From positions 119,854,989 to 119,918,988 of the forward strand of contig CM062815.1 of NCBI GenBank assembly GCA_031772625.1: a stretch of 64,000 nt of DNA, given 5' to 3'. The notes under the pieces were generated by a model, which saw nothing but the letters and a program-made list of their open reading frames with translations, was not told where the DNA came from and ran no database searches. Each line of letters begins with the position of its first letter. Within the stretch, counting starts at the first letter, position 1. Origin of the DNA: Pinus tabuliformis (Eukaryota; Streptophyta; Pinopsida; Pinales; Pinaceae). Positions 22,142-35,089 of the stretch are shown piece after piece. The position numbers and the translations under genes are program-made.

Positions 22142-23732
22142 TTTACGAATTATAATGAAAACATCTCTACAATTACAAAATCTTGCTCATTCTGCATCTA
22201 ATGTTGAATTTCGTAGCCATATCTATGATTAGACAGGTTACAATGCATCAATAAAGGGATGAAAGGTATATGAAGATGAAAAATGTTCACTACATGGATG
22301 ACCACTTATTGGCATGAATTGATAGGCTACATAGATTAGTATATCTATGAGTCAAACTATGAGTATGACAGTGCAACGGTCAAGCGAAGATAAGCAGGAG
22401 ATCATGACGACATCAAGCGAGCTTGCAAAATACTTGTTCAATCATGAGGATATGATTCGAGAATAATCCCTCATGATTTTCTCTTTCAGTAGAAAATCAC
22501 GAGGAGATAAAGATCTAATTTAAATATATTTCCTAGATGGGAGAACAATTTCATTTTTTATCGACATATAACTCTTGAATTAGTTTTAATGAAAATTGTA
22601 TAAAAGCCATAAGGCGAAACCCAAAACACAATTTGGAATCTAAAGTACTTTGTGGTCCATTTCCAATATTTTTGAAACTATGTTGTGAATTAATACAATC
22701 CTTTGTTTTCAATGCGTGACTAAGCAATCATTTGATCAGTAGCAGACTTACACTCATGGGAGGGCCCCCTCGACAAGTTTTAAGTATATTTAGTTTTCTT
22801 TCCATTTTGTTCATAACGTTATAGTTTCTTGAAGTTTCTTTTCTCCTTGAGTAATTTCATTACAGTTATGTTTTGATCATTTGTTATTTTGGTTTAAGAG
22901 CGCTCATAAAGGAAAATTACCAAAAAGATTTGATTTGCATATGCATTTCCTTTTAAGTTTCATTGATCGGTTAATTTCGAAAATGATGAAAGAAATGACT
23001 TTTAGATTTAATTGCGCACATCAATAATCACTTGGAGTTACAAGTTCTCATTTGATTTTTGCTTCTGCAAGTAGTTTCGTTAGCACTCCTTTCTACAATT
23101 TTAGTTAATTTATTTTCTTTCTGCAATTTCCTTTTATGAAATTAGTTTAGAGGTTCCATTTTGCAAAGTAGTGTTTTCAGTTCTGCAAGTAGCATTAAAA
23201 TATTTTTCCTGCAATCTAGTGTTAGAATTTCCTTTTATGCAAATAGAAATAGGTTTTGAATTCTGTAATTAAAGATAGATTTTCAATTCTTCAAGCAGTA
23301 GATTTCAATTCATTCAAGTGGTTTTTATGTAACTTTGAATAGAAATAACTTGTGTGTGATTACTCTTTAAATCTCATTAAACCATTTTTCCATACTTAGA
23401 ATAATTCAATCCATAGATAGAATTCCTAACATATATGGTGCACATACATCTCATAAGTACACGAACCTTGGTTGACAATTAATGAAGTAATTTAAGAACA
23501 ATTAAATTACCCAATAATATCCTTTTAGGACTATTCTTTTCTTGGATTTCCAAACTCTAATCCTCAAATAATATCGGTCCTCTTCAACTACTTTTATCTT
23601 GTATTCCCTACCTCATTCTCAAATAACATCGATATATTTCTTTTCCTGGATTATTTAATCCTTTAGAAGTTCCAATCTCATATGATTATCCATCCTTTCC
23701 TTTCTTATGGCCTTCACTAAGACTTACGACTA

Positions 23733-24840
23733 TTAGTCCTTGTCTAGTGCATGACACATAAAGAGAAGAGACTCCCTCTCAATTAGGGAAGAGATGTCTA
23801 CCAAACCAGGCTAGTCTCTAAGGTACTCAAGATTCTTGTTTGGTAAATATTTAGTCAAAATATCTAATACCTTTTCATATGTAGGTAAATAATGCAGCTC
23901 CACAACCCCATCTCTTACCAGGCTTCTAATGTAGTGGTACTTATTATTTATATTATTTGTCCTAGCATGAAACACTGGCTCTTCAGTCAATATTATGAAA
24001 CTTTCATTGTCAAAATGTATTCGTGTAGGGCTAAGCAGTCCTTCAAATAAATATGATAATAACTTTCTGAGCCAAACAACTTCTCTATAAATTTTACTTG
24101 CAACGACAAACTCAACTTCAACACTACTCAAAGAAAATGTATCTTGCTTTCTGCTCATCCATGAGACCATGGAAGATCCTAAACTGAAGCATCCACCTAT
24201 TGTGCTTCTACCATTTGTCTCACTGCCACACTAATCGGAATCAGTATATCCCATAAGCTAGATCTCATTACCATTATACCAAATGAAATGATGTATGGTT
24301 CCATGCAAATATCTTAGGATATGCTTGGCTACTATTCAATGGTCATGCTTTGGCTCCATCTGAAATTGACTAAGGACATTTACTTTAAAACAAATGTTAG
24401 GTCTAGTATTTACCAGATACATCAAGGACCTAATGAATTCTTTATAGCAAGTAGAATCCTTCGGACCATAATCTAAACTCCTCAAATTCTTCATATTTTT
24501 AATCATAGGAGTCATCATAGGCTTGCTATCCATCACGCCAATTTTTAGTAGAATCTTGATCACATATTTCCTTGACCAAGATATATTTCACTAGGGTTCT
24601 ACCAAACTTCTAGTCCTACCTAATAATTCATTATCCCAAGAAAGCCCCAAGGGTTAGCTCAATCGGTCAAGTCCTTGTTATTAAGTGTCTCGCCAATCAG
24701 GAGGTCACATGTTCAATTCTCCTCGACACCCTTGGGGTTAGGCCCTGATAGTCTGGCTGGAGGGATTTGATTCCCTTTGGGGTTGATCTGCCCAGATATT
24801 CCTATGTGAAAAAAAAAAATTCATAATCCCAAGATCCTTC
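23733..24840 (-). pseudogene. Copia reverse transcriptase end and RNase H, unit 2
   Basis: The RT end (24336-24563; KILLKIGVMDSKPMMTPMI) and the RNase H (23811-24170; MVSWMSRKQDTFSLSSVEVE, VVELHYLPTYEKVLDILTKY) are both recognisable. Unit-specific stops separate them. The SINE sits in the RT part. Confidence 0.85.
24642..24819 (+). mobile_element. tRNA-derived SINE, unit 2
   Basis: Same insertion as in unit 1, at the same copia position, with a shorter poly(A). The left duplication carries one change (TTCATTATCCCAAGA). Confidence 0.85.
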
Positions 24841-24954
24841 TGTTAATGGTTTTGGACCCGCAAACATGTCAGGGGATCTCCCCGGTAAGAAATCCCAACT
24901 AGAACTCAGATCGTTTGGTGTATAAGTGCTAACAGTGGGTCGTACGGTATCACC
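24841..24954 (-). repeat. Family A LTR end fragment, unit 2
   Basis: Same 114-bp LTR end as in unit 1 (TGTTAATGGTTTTGGACC), truncated at the same place. Confidence 0.85.
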
Positions 24955-26395
24955 TTTATGAATTATAATGAAAACATCTCTACAATTACAAAATCTTGCT
25001 CATTCTGCAGCTAATGTTGAGTTCCATAGCCATATCCAAGATTAGACAGGTTACAATGCATCAATAAAGGGATGAAAGGTATCTGAAGATGAAAATGTTC
25101 ACTACATGGACGACCACTTATTGGCATGAATTGACAAGCTACATAGATTAGCATATCTATGAGTCAAACTCTGAGTATGACAGTGCAATGGTCAAGCAAA
25201 GATAAGTAGGAGATCATGACAACATCAAGCAAGCGTGCAAAATACCTGTTCAATCATGAGGATATGATTCGAGAATAATCCCTCATGATTTTCTCTTTTA
25301 GTAGAAAATCACGAGGAGATAAAGTTCTAATTTAAATCTATTTCCTAGATGGGAGAACAATTTCATTTTTTATCAACATAGAACTCTTGAAATAGTTTTA
25401 ATGAAAATTGTACAAAAGCCGTAAGGCGAAACCCAAAAGACAATTTGGAATCTAAAGTACGTTGTGGTTCATTTCCAATATTTTTGAAACTATGTTCTGA
25501 ATTAATACAGCCGTTTGTTTTCAATGCGTGACTAAGCAATCATTTGATCAATAGCAGACTTACACACATGGGAGGGCCCCCTTGGTGAGTTTTAAGTATA
25601 TTTAGTTTTCTTTCCATTTTGTTCATAGCGTTATAGTTTCCTGAAGTTTCTTTTGTCCTTGAGAAATTTCATTACAGTTATGTTTTGATCATTTGTTATT
25701 TTGGTTTAAGAGCGCTCATAAAGGAAAATTACCAAAAAAATTTGATTTGCATATGCATTTCCTTTTAAGTTTCATTAGTCGGTTAATTTCGAAGATGGTG
25801 AAAGAAATGTCTTTTAGATTTAATTGCGCACATCAGTAATCATTTGTAGTTACAAGTTCTCATTTGATTTTTGCTTCTGCAAGTAGTTTCATTAGCATTC
25901 CTTTCTACAATTTTAGTTAATTTATTTTCTTTCTGCAATTTCCTTTTATGCAATTAGTTTAGAGGTTCCATTTTGCAAAGTAGTGTTTTCAGTTCTGCAA
26001 GTAGCATTAAAATATTTTTCCTGCAATCTAGTGTTAGAATTTCCTTTTATGCAAATAGAAAGAGGTTTTGAATTCTGTAATTAAAAATAGATTTTCAATT
26101 ATTCAAGCAATAGACTTCAATTCATTCAAGTAATTGGGTTTTTATCTAACTTTGAATAGAAATAACTTGTGTGTGATTACTCTTTAAATCTCATTAAACC
26201 ATTTTTCCATACTTGGAATAATTCAATCCATAGATAGAATTCCTAACATATATGGTGCACATACATCTCATAAGTACACAAACCTTGGTTGAAAATTAAT
26301 TTCTTTTCCTAGATTCTTTAATCCTTTAGAAGTTCCAACCTCATATGATTATCCATCCTTTCCTTCCTTATGGCCTTCACTAAGACTTACAACTA

Positions 26396-27502
26396 TTAGT
26401 CCTGGTCTAGTGCATGACACATAAAGAGAAGAGACTCCCTCTCAATTAGGGAAGAGATGTCTACCAAACCAGGCTGGTCTCTAAGGTACTCAAGATTCTT
26501 GTTTGGCAAAGATTTAGTCAAAATATCTGATACCTTTTCATATGTAGGTAAATAATGTAGCTCCACAACCCCATCTCTTACCAGGCTTCTAATGTAGTGG
26601 TACTTATTATTTATATTATTTGTCCTAGCATGAAACACTGCCTCTTCAGTCAATCTTATGAAACTTTCATTGTCAAAATGTATTCGTGTAGGGCTAAATG
26701 GTCCTTCAAATAAATATGATAATAACTTCCTGAGCCAAGCAACTTCTCTATAAATTTTACTTGTGACAAAATACTCAACTTCAACACTACTCAAAGAAAA
26801 TGTATCTTTCTTTCTGCTCATCCATGAGACCATGGAAGATCCTAAACTGAAGCATCCACCTATTGTGCTTCTACCATTTGTCTCACTATCACACTAATCA
26901 GAATTAGTATATCCCATAAGCTAGATCTTATTACCATTATACCAAATGAAGTGATGTATGGTTCCATGCAAATATCTTAGGATGTTTTTGGCTACTATCC
27001 AATGGTCATTCTTTGGCTCCATCTGAAATTGACTAAGGACATTTACATCAAACAAATGTCAAGTCTAGTATTTACCAGATACATCAAGGACCCAATCGAC
27101 TGTCTATAGCAAGTAGAGTCCTTCAGACTAGAATCTAAACTCCTCAAATTCTTCATATTTGTAATCATAGGAGTTGTCATATGCTTGCTATCCATCACGC
27201 CAATTTTTTGTAAAATCCTGATCACATATTTTCCTTGACTATGATATATTTCACCAGGGTTCTACCAAACTTCTAATCCTACCTAATAATTCATAATCCC
27301 AAGAAATCCCCAAGGGTTATCTCAATCAGTCGAGTCCCTGTTGTTAAGTGTCTCACCAATCGGGAGGTCACAGGGTCAATTCTCCTCGATGCCCTTGGGT
27401 TAGGCCCTGATAGTCTGGCCGGCAGGATTTGATTCCCTTTGGGGTTGATCTGCCCAGATTTTCCTATGTGAAAAATAAAAATTCATAATCCCAAGATCCT
27501 TC
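26396..27502 (-). pseudogene. Copia reverse transcriptase end and RNase H, unit 3
   Basis: The RNase H frame (26396-26833) is intact to its natural stop, ending LFMCHALDQD. The Asp/Glu RNase H positions are kept in SSVEVEY and HFDNESFI. The RT end is at 27043-27225. Stops at about 26890-27040 break the link. Confidence 0.85.
27305..27481 (+). mobile_element. tRNA-derived SINE, unit 3
   Basis: Same SINE and site, with tail AAAAATAAAAA. The duplications are 27290-27304 and 27482-27496. Confidence 0.85.
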
Positions 27503-27616
27503 TGTTGATGGTGTTGGACCTGCCAACATGTCAGGGGATCTCCCCGGTAAGAAGTCCCAACTAGACCTCAGACTGTTTGGTGTAGGAGTCCCAACAGTCA
27601 GTCGTACGGTATCACC
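27503..27616 (-). repeat. Family A LTR end fragment, unit 3
   Basis: Same LTR end as in units 1, 2 and 4 (TGTTGATGGTGTTGGACC), truncated at the common breakpoint. Confidence 0.85.
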
Positions 27617-29212
27617 TTTATGAATTATAATGAAAACATCTCTGCAATTACAAAATCTTGCTCATTCTGCAGCTAATGTTGAATTCCATAGCCATATCCA
27701 TGATTAGACAGGTTACAATGCATCAATAAAAGGATGAAAGGTATCTGAAGATGAAAAATGTTCACTACATGGACGACCACTTATTGGCATGAATTGACAG
27801 GCTACATAGATTAACATATCTATGAGTCAAACTCTGAGTATGATAGTGCAGCGGCCAAGTGAAGATAAGTAGGAGATCATGAAGACATCAAGCGAGCATG
27901 AAAAATACCTTTTCAATCATGAGGATATGATTCGAGAATAATCCCTCGTGATTTTGTCTTTCAGAAGAAAATCACGATGAGATAAAGTTCTAATTTAAAT
28001 ATATTTCCTAGATGGGAGAACAACTTCATTTTTTATCAACATAGAACTCTTGAATCAGTTTTAATGAAAATTGTATAAAAGTCGTAAGGTGAAACCAAAA
28101 AGATAATTTGGAATCTAAAGTACATTGTGGTTCATTTCCAATATTTTTGAGACTATGTTCTGAATTAATACAGTCATTTGTTTTCAATGCGTGACTAAGC
28201 AATCATTTGATCAATAGCAGACTTAGACTCATGAGAGGGCCCCCTCGGCGAGTTTTAAGTATATTTAGTTTTCTTTCTATTTTGTTCATAGCATTATAGT
28301 TTCCTGAAGTTTCTTTTCTCCTTGAGTAATTTCATTACAGTTATGTTTTGATCATTTGTTATTTTGGTTTAAGAGTGCTCATAAAGGAAAATTACCAAAA
28401 AGATTTGATTTGCATATGCATTTCCTTTTAAGTTTCATTAGTCAATTAATTTCAAAGATGATGAAAGAAATGTCTTTTAGATTTAATTGTGCACATCAAT
28501 AATCATTTGGAGTTACAAGTTCTCATTTGATTTTAGCTTTCGCAAGTAGTTTCATAAGCATTCCTTTCCACAATTTTAGTTAATTTATTTTCTTTCTGCA
28601 ATTTCATTTTATGCAATTAGTTTAGAGGTTCCATTTTGCTAAGTAGTGTTTTTAGTTTTGCAAGTAGCCTTAAAATATTATTCTTTCAATCTAGTGTTAG
28701 AATTTCCTTTTATGCAAATAGAAATAGGTTTTGAATTCTGTAATTAAAAATAGATTTTCAATTCTTCAAGCTGTAGATTTCAATTCATTCAAATAATTGG
28801 GTTTTTATGTAACTTTGAATAGAAATAACTTGTGTGTGATTACTCTTTAAATCTCATTAAACCATTTTTCCATACTTAGAATAATTCAATCCATAGATAG
28901 AATTCCTAACATATATGGTGCACATACATCTCATAAGTACACGAACCTTGGTTGACAATTAATGAAGTAATTTAAGAACAATTAAATTACCCAATAATAT
29001 CCTTTTAGCACTAGTCTTTTCTTGGATTTCCAAACTCGAATCCTCAAATAATATCAGTCCTCTTCAACTACTTTTATCTTGGATTCCCTACCTCATCCTC
29101 AAAGAACATTGATATATTTCTTTTCCTGGATTCTTTAATCCTTTAGAAGTTCCAATCTCGTATGATTATCCATTGTTTCTTTCCTTATGGCCTTCACTAA
29201 GACTTACGACTA

Positions 29213-30314
29213 TTAGTCCTGGTCTAGTGCATGACACATAAAGAGAAGAGACTCCCTCTCAATTAGGGAAGAGATGTCTACCAAACCAAGCTGGCCTCTA
29301 AGGTACTCAAGATTCTTGTTTGTTAAATATTTAGTCAAAATATCTTATACCTTTTCATATGTAGGTAAATAATGAAGCTCCACAACGCCATCTCTTACCA
29401 AGATTCTAATGTAGAGGTACTTATTATTTATATTATTTGTCCTAGCATGAAACACTGGCTCTTCAGTCAATCTTATGAAACTTTCATTGTCAAAATGTAT
29501 TTGTGTAGGGCTAAGCGGTCCTTCAAATAAATATGATAATAACTTCCTGAGCCAAAGAACTTCTCTATAAAATTTTCTTGCAACAACATACTCAACTTCA
29601 ACACTACTCAAATAAAATGTATCTTGCTTTTTGCTCATCCATGAGACCATGGAAGATCCTAAACTGAAGCATCCACCTGTTGTGCTTCTACCATTTGACT
29701 GCCACACTAATCAGAATTAGTATATCCCATAAGCTAGATCCCATTACAATTATACCAAACGAAGTGATGTATGGTTCCATGCAAATATCTTAGGATGTGT
29801 TTGGCTACTATCCAATGGTCATGCTTTGGCTCCATCTGAAATCGACTAAGGAAATTTACTTCAAACAAATGTTAGGTCTAGTATTTACCAGATACATCAA
29901 GGACCCAATCAATTGTCTATAGCAAGTATAATCCTCCAGACTAGAATCTAAACTCCTCAAATTCTTCATATTTGTAATCATAGGAGTCGTCATAGGCTTG
30001 CTATCCATCACACCAATTTTTTGTAGAATCTTGATCACATATTTACCTTGACCAAGATATATTTCACCAGGGTTCTACAAAACTTCTAGTCCTACCTAAT
30101 AATTCATAATCCCAAGAAAGCCCCAAGGATTAGTTCAATCGGTCGAGTCCCTGTTGTTAAGTGTCTCGCCAATCGGGAGGTCACTGGGTCAATTCTCCTC
30201 GACGCCCTTAGGGTTAGGACCTGATAGTCTGGTCGACGGGATTTTATTCCCTTTGGGGTTGATCTGCCCAGAAATTCCTATGTGAAAAAAAAAATCATAA
30301 TCCTAAGATCCTTC
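29213..30314 (-). pseudogene. Copia reverse transcriptase end and RNase H, unit 4
   Basis: RNase H (29345-29707) retains SNGRSTTGGCFSLGSS at its start, and the RT end is at 29856-30038. It has several unit-specific stops, including one that shortens the RNase H C-terminus. Confidence 0.85.
30118..30294 (+). mobile_element. tRNA-derived SINE, unit 4
   Basis: Same SINE and site. The right duplication has lost its first T (TCATAATCC), and the A-box region reads TTAGTTCAATCGG. Confidence 0.85.
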
Positions 30315-30428
30315 TGTTGATGGTGTTGGACCCACCAACATGTCAGGGGATCTCCCTGGTAAGAAGTCCCGACTAGACCTGAGACCGTTTGGTGTAGGAG
30401 ACCCAACAGTGGGTCGTACAGTATCGCC
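30315..30428 (-). repeat. Family A LTR end fragment, unit 4
   Basis: Same LTR end (TGTTGATGGTGTTGGACC). The junction to unit 5 reads CGCCCTTATGAATT, one base different from the others. Confidence 0.85.
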
Positions 30429-32061
30429 CTTATGAATTATAATGAAAATATCTCTACAATTACAAAATCTTCCTCATTCTGCAACTAATGTTGAATTCCG
30501 TAGTCATATCCATGATTAGACAAGTTACAATGCATCAATAACAGGATGAAAGGTATCTGAAGATGAAAAATGTTCACTACATGGACGACCACTTATTGGC
30601 ATGAATTGACTGGCTACATAGATTAGCATATCTATGAGTCAACCTCTGAGTATGGCAGTGCAACGGTCAAGCAAAGATAAGTAGGAGATCATGACAACAT
30701 CAAGCAAGCATGCAAAATACATGTTCAATCATGAGGATATGATTCGAGAATAATCCCTCATGATTTTCTCTTTCAGTAGAAAATCATGAGGAGATAAAGT
30801 TCTAATTTAAATCTATTTTCTAGATGGGAGAACAATTTCATTTTTTATCGACATAGAACTCTTGAATTAATTTTAAGGAAAATTGTATAAAATTCGTAAG
30901 GCGAAACCCAAAAGACAATTTGGAATCTAAATTACATTTTGGTTCATTTCCAATATTTTTGAAACTATGTTGTGAATTACATTGTGGTTCATTTCCAATA
31001 TTTTTGAAACTATGTTGTGAATTAATACAGTCCTTTATTTTCAATGCGTGACTAAGCAATCATTTGATCGATAGTAGACTTACACTCATGGGAGGGACCC
31101 CCGGCGAGTTTTAAGTATATTTAGTTTTCTTTCTATTTTGTTCATAGAGTTATAGTTTCCTGAATTCTACTTGAGTAATTCCATTATAGTTATGTTTTGA
31201 TCATTTGTTATTTTAGTTTAAGAGCACTCATAAAGGAAAATTACCAAAAAGATTTGATTTGCATATGCATTTCCTTTTAATTTTCATTAGTCAGTTAATT
31301 TCGAAGATGGTGAAAGAAATGTCTTGTAGATTTAATTGCGCACATCAGTAATCATTTGGACTTACAAGTTCTCATTTGATTTATGCTTCTGCAAGAAGTT
31401 TCATTAGCATTCCTTTCTACAATTTTAGTTAATTTATTTTCTTTCTGTAATTTCCTTTTATGCAATTAGTTTAGAGGTTCCATTTTGCAAAGTAGTGTTT
31501 TCAGTTATGCAAGTAGCATTAAAATATTTTTCCTGCAATCTAGTGTTAGAATTTCCTTCTATGCAAATAGAAATAGGTTTTGAATTTTGTAATTAAAAAT
31601 ATATTTTCAATTCTTCAAGCAGTAGATTTCAATTCATTCAAGTAATTAGGTTTTTATGTAACTTTGAATAGAAATAACTTGTGTGTGATTACTCTTTAAA
31701 TCTCATTAAACTATTTTTCCATACTTAGAATAATTCAATCCATAGATAGAATTCCTAACATATATGGTGCACATACATCTCATAGGTACACGAACCTTGG
31801 TTAACAATTAATGAAGTTATTTAAGAACAATTAAATTACCCATTAATATCCTTTTAGGACTATTCTTTTCTTGGATTTCCAAACTCGAATCCTCAAATAA
31901 TATCAGTCCTCTTCAACTACTTTTATCTTGGATTCCCTACCTCATCTTCAAAGAACATCGATATATTTCTTTTCCTGGATTCTTTAATCTTTTAGAAGTT
32001 CAAATCTCATATGATTATCCATCCTTTCTTTCCTTATGGCCTTCACTAAGACTTATGACTT

Positions 32062-33157
32062 TTAGTCTTGGTCTAGTGCATGGCACATAAAGAGAAGAGA
32101 CTCCCTCTCAATTAGGGAAGAGATGTCTACCAAACTAGGTTGATCTCTAAGGTACTCAAGATTCTTGTTTGGTAAAGCTTTAGTCAAAATATCTGATACC
32201 TTTTCATATGTAGGTAAATAATGCAGCTCCACAGCCACATCTCTTACCAGGCTTCTAATGTAGTGGTACTTATTATTTATATTATTTTTCCTAGCATGAA
32301 ACACTGGCTCTTCAGTCAATCTTATGAAACTTTCATTCTCAAAAAGGGCTAAGCGGTCCTTCAAATAAATCTGATAATAACTTCCTGCGCTAAACAACTA
32401 TATAAATTTTTCTTGCAACAACATACTCAACTTCAACACTACTCAAAGAAAATATATCTTTCTTTCTACTCATCCATGAGACCATGGAAGATCCTAAACT
32501 GAAGCATCCACCTGTTGTGCTTCTACCATTTGTCTCACTACCACACTAATCAGAATCAGTATATCCCATAAGCTAGATCTCATTACCATTATACCAAATG
32601 AAGCGATGTATGGTTCCATGAAAATATCGAAGGATGTGTTTGGCTACTATCCAATGGTCATGCTTTGGCTCCATCTGAAATTGACTAAGGACATTTACTT
32701 CAAAACAAATGTCAGGTCTAGTACTTACTAGATACATCAAGGACCCAATAAACTTTTATAGCAAGTAGAATCCTTCGGACTAGAATCTAAAATCCTCAAA
32801 TTATTAATATTTGTAATCATAGGAGTCGTCATAGGCTTGCTATCCATCACGCTAATCTTTTGTAGAATCTTGATCACATATTTTCCTTGACCAAGATATA
32901 TTTCACCAGGGTTCTACCAAACTTCTAGTCCTACCTAATAATTCATAATCCCAAGAAAGCCTCAAGGGTTAGCTCAATCGGTCAAGTCCCTGTTGTTAAG
33001 TGTCTCACCTATCGGGAGGTCACAGGGTCAATTCTCCTTGACGCCCTTGGGGTTAGGCCCTGATAGTCTGGCCAGCGGGATTTGATTCCCTTTGGCGTTG
33101 ATCTACCCAGATTTTCCTATGTGAAAAAAAAAAAAAAATCATAATCCCAAGATCCTT
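32062..33157 (-). pseudogene. Copia C 3' part (reverse transcriptase end and RNase H), unit 5, at the A3 insertion
   Basis: RNase H (32062-32397, with a small internal deletion near 32345) ends LLFMCHALDQD. The RT part reaches 33157, where A3 begins. The last bases before A3 (CCTTT, 33153-33157; CCTTC in the other units) pair with CCTTC at 61862-61866. Joining the two flanks restores the copia run FDMKDLGIMNYYLG. This shows that 61862-63115 and this segment are the two halves of one element. Confidence 0.85.
32957..33137 (+). mobile_element. tRNA-derived SINE, unit 5
   Basis: Same SINE in the parental unit. A-box-like TTAGCTCAATCGG is at 32969-32981, B-box-like GGGTCAATTCTCC at 33025-33037, and the poly(A) ends at 33137. 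The duplications are 32942-32956 and, slightly shortened, 33138-33151. Confidence 0.85.
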
Positions 33158-33766
33158 TCGTTGATGGTGTTGGACCTGCCAACATGTCAAGGTATCTCCC
33201 TAGTAAGAAATCCCAACTAGACCTCAAACCGTTTGGTGTAGGAGTCCCAACACTAGATCATATGATATCGCCTTTACCGCGGTTGCACGCAGAGGAAAGT
33301 GAGATGTCCCTGTTGGTAGCAAGGGTGTGACATGCGCAGCAAGCCAAGGAAGGTGCATGAATGGTTCTAACACACAGAAGGTGGAATGAGTGCACCCCTT
33401 GGAAACCTGTGTAAACACGCAACTTGGAAGGGAACACACGAGCAAAGATGCATCACAAACTGGAAGGAAGGTGAACCAACAATCCAAAGTGATGGTTAAA
33501 CCAACAACACATTTCAGTAAGATTCATACATACATATACAGAAAGAGTTTATACATACATGCGTAAGAAAACAGATACATATATCATTAGAGTAAACAAG
33601 TTAACTGAAATACAATAACAACATATGCATGAAATGTGCTCGCTGCGTTATATTAAGAAGTGAAAGTTCCAATCATACAATACAACCATGACCAACCACT
33701 AGTCCCAATATCGAAATGTTATAGTTATTGCCACCTGCGCCTCCAAAGAGATGTACTAGCCATTAA

Positions 33767-34364
33767 CGGAGTTTTGAGGTCTAAAATGGGCCTCCTAAGG
33801 AAATTATAAAATAACAGTGGAAATAATAAAATAAGATTTTATTACAGCATCAAATTTTAGAGGGAAAAAAGAAAAAACTACTTTTTCAACTTATCTCCCT
33901 ATGGGTTTACTCAAATTTCGAGTGGCAACACTCGTTGAATGCATAATTTGATTCCTCATCCAAGGACTACCCATGTTGCATACTTTCAATGGACCCTGCT
34001 ATATGAAAAATGAAAAATACATGAAAAACGTGATTGCAATCACGTTTTTTTCATGTATTTCTCATTTTTCTTGTAGCAGGGTCCATCAAAAGTATGCAAC
34101 ATGGGTACTCCTTGGATGATGAATTAAATTTTACATCCAACGAGTACTCCTGCTCGAAATTAGAGTGAAACCTTCGGGGGATAACTTTAAAATACAAGTT
34201 GAAAAATTAGTTTTATTATTTTATTCTTTTTACTTTTTTACTCCAAAAATGGTGAATCATCCCCCATGGTTGACATCATCATCCTGAATCCTATTGGTTC
34301 TTATAAAGTTTATTTTGGTTGTATATTTTTCTTAAGAGGCCCATTTTAGACCTAAAAAATCCCC
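33767..34364. mobile_element. Foldback MITE in the A3 3' LTR
   Basis: This 598-bp insertion is absent from the matching place in the other LTRs (for example 58936-58950). Its ends are imperfect inverted repeats sharing AGGTCTAAAATGGGCCTC (33777-33794) and its complement (34336-34353). Almost the whole element folds back, with a palindromic centre at 34036/34037 (ACGTGATTGCAATCACGT). The flanking TAA (33764-33766 and 34365-34367) may be a 3-bp duplication, as in PIF/Harbinger-type elements. It has no coding capacity. Confidence 0.8.
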
Positions 34365-35089
34365 TAATGTCTACACTGTGGAGAAGCCAAGGCTCGTTAC
34401 AATACTCTCCAAGTTTTCTCTAGATACTCCTATCGAAAGCTTAGCTAATCAAAAGCCTCTACAATTAGTTATGAGGTTCTATAAATAGAAAAGGTTGCGA
34501 TGACCCTTTAAATTCCCCTTTGTGACTGTTCACCTACCCTCATGACTCTTCAACTACTCTATGACTATTACATTACACTATCGGCACTTGGGCTTTCACT
34601 TTACAAGATGTTACATACAATTTGCACATGTACCCATGTGAGACAAAATGGCATGAGCAAGCCATGCAAGACATCACTAAGACTCAGATAACTATGGGAA
34701 GACCAAATCTTCGACATCCTTGTGATGATTGATGGTGCAAACTGATTCCAAGCTTGGTCGTCCGTGATGGTGTCTGTGCGCTCAAACGTGATATCCTATT
34801 GAAAGCGAACTCTTGCCTCTGTTGCATCCGGGTACACTGATATGGTTCCTCTGTCCAACCCATCTAATAACATGCGCATCATCGTCTTGAGTGCAACTAG
34901 ACTAGCAACATACTGGTGCATAGTGTATGTGTTGATCTCCAAGTGTGTGTTGGTGACCATGTGCATCAACTTGTCGAAGTACATGTTCAGCTTCAGTCAG
35001 ACTTGCTTCTTGTCTTTGCCTCGGTGAGTGTGCCAATGGGTGGGATCGCATGTGTGTGCATAATGACATCCATGCTCCTGAACACCCTT

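Larger units (their letters stand above)
22142..24954. repeat. Tandem unit 2
   Basis: Same layout as unit 1: copia remains 23733-24840, SINE 24642-24819, A-LTR end 24841-24954. The AT-rich part (22142-23732) differs from unit 1 by scattered substitutions and small indels. Confidence 0.85.
24955..27616. repeat. Tandem unit 3 (internally deleted)
   Basis: Same layout, but shorter. About 150 bp present in the other units is missing at about 26293, where GAAAATTAATTTCTTTTCC joins sequences normally apart. The copia RNase H frame is the longest of the five here (26396-26833). The A-LTR end is 27503-27616. Confidence 0.85.
27617..30428. repeat. Tandem unit 4
   Basis: Same layout: copia remains 29213-30314, SINE 30118-30294, A-LTR end 30315-30428. 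In the copia part a short deletion near 29696 removes part of the segment before GRSTTGGCFSLGSS. Confidence 0.85.
19318..33272. repeat. Five-copy tandem array of a ~2.8 kb composite unit
   Basis: Five direct repeats start at 19318, 22142, 24955, 27617 and 30429, with lengths 2824, 2813, 2662, 2812 and about 2844. From left to right each unit has ~1.6 kb of AT-rich non-coding sequence, the 3' part of a copia polymerase on the minus strand, and a SINE flanked by a 15-bp duplication. It then has a short stretch of copia and 113-115 bp of the end of a family A LTR. Internal junctions join an A-LTR position (…TATCGCCTTTA) to ATGAATTATAATG. Only in unit 5 does the LTR continue, into element A3. The array therefore arose by tandem duplication of a segment spanning the left edge of A3 and its copia flank. 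Confidence 0.9.
30429..33272. repeat. Tandem unit 5 (parental position)
   Basis: Same layout: copia remains 32062-33157, SINE 32957-33137. The A-LTR end (33158-33272) runs without a break into the rest of the A3 LTR, so this unit still has its original right-hand context. A local 55-bp duplication is visible in the AT-rich part: the run ATTTCCAATATTTTTGAAAC near 30947 recurs near 30990. Confidence 0.85.

Noticed and set aside
19318-33272. Five independent copia insertions
   Set aside because: All units share the same SINE, the same truncated LTR end and the same junction, which only tandem duplication explains.
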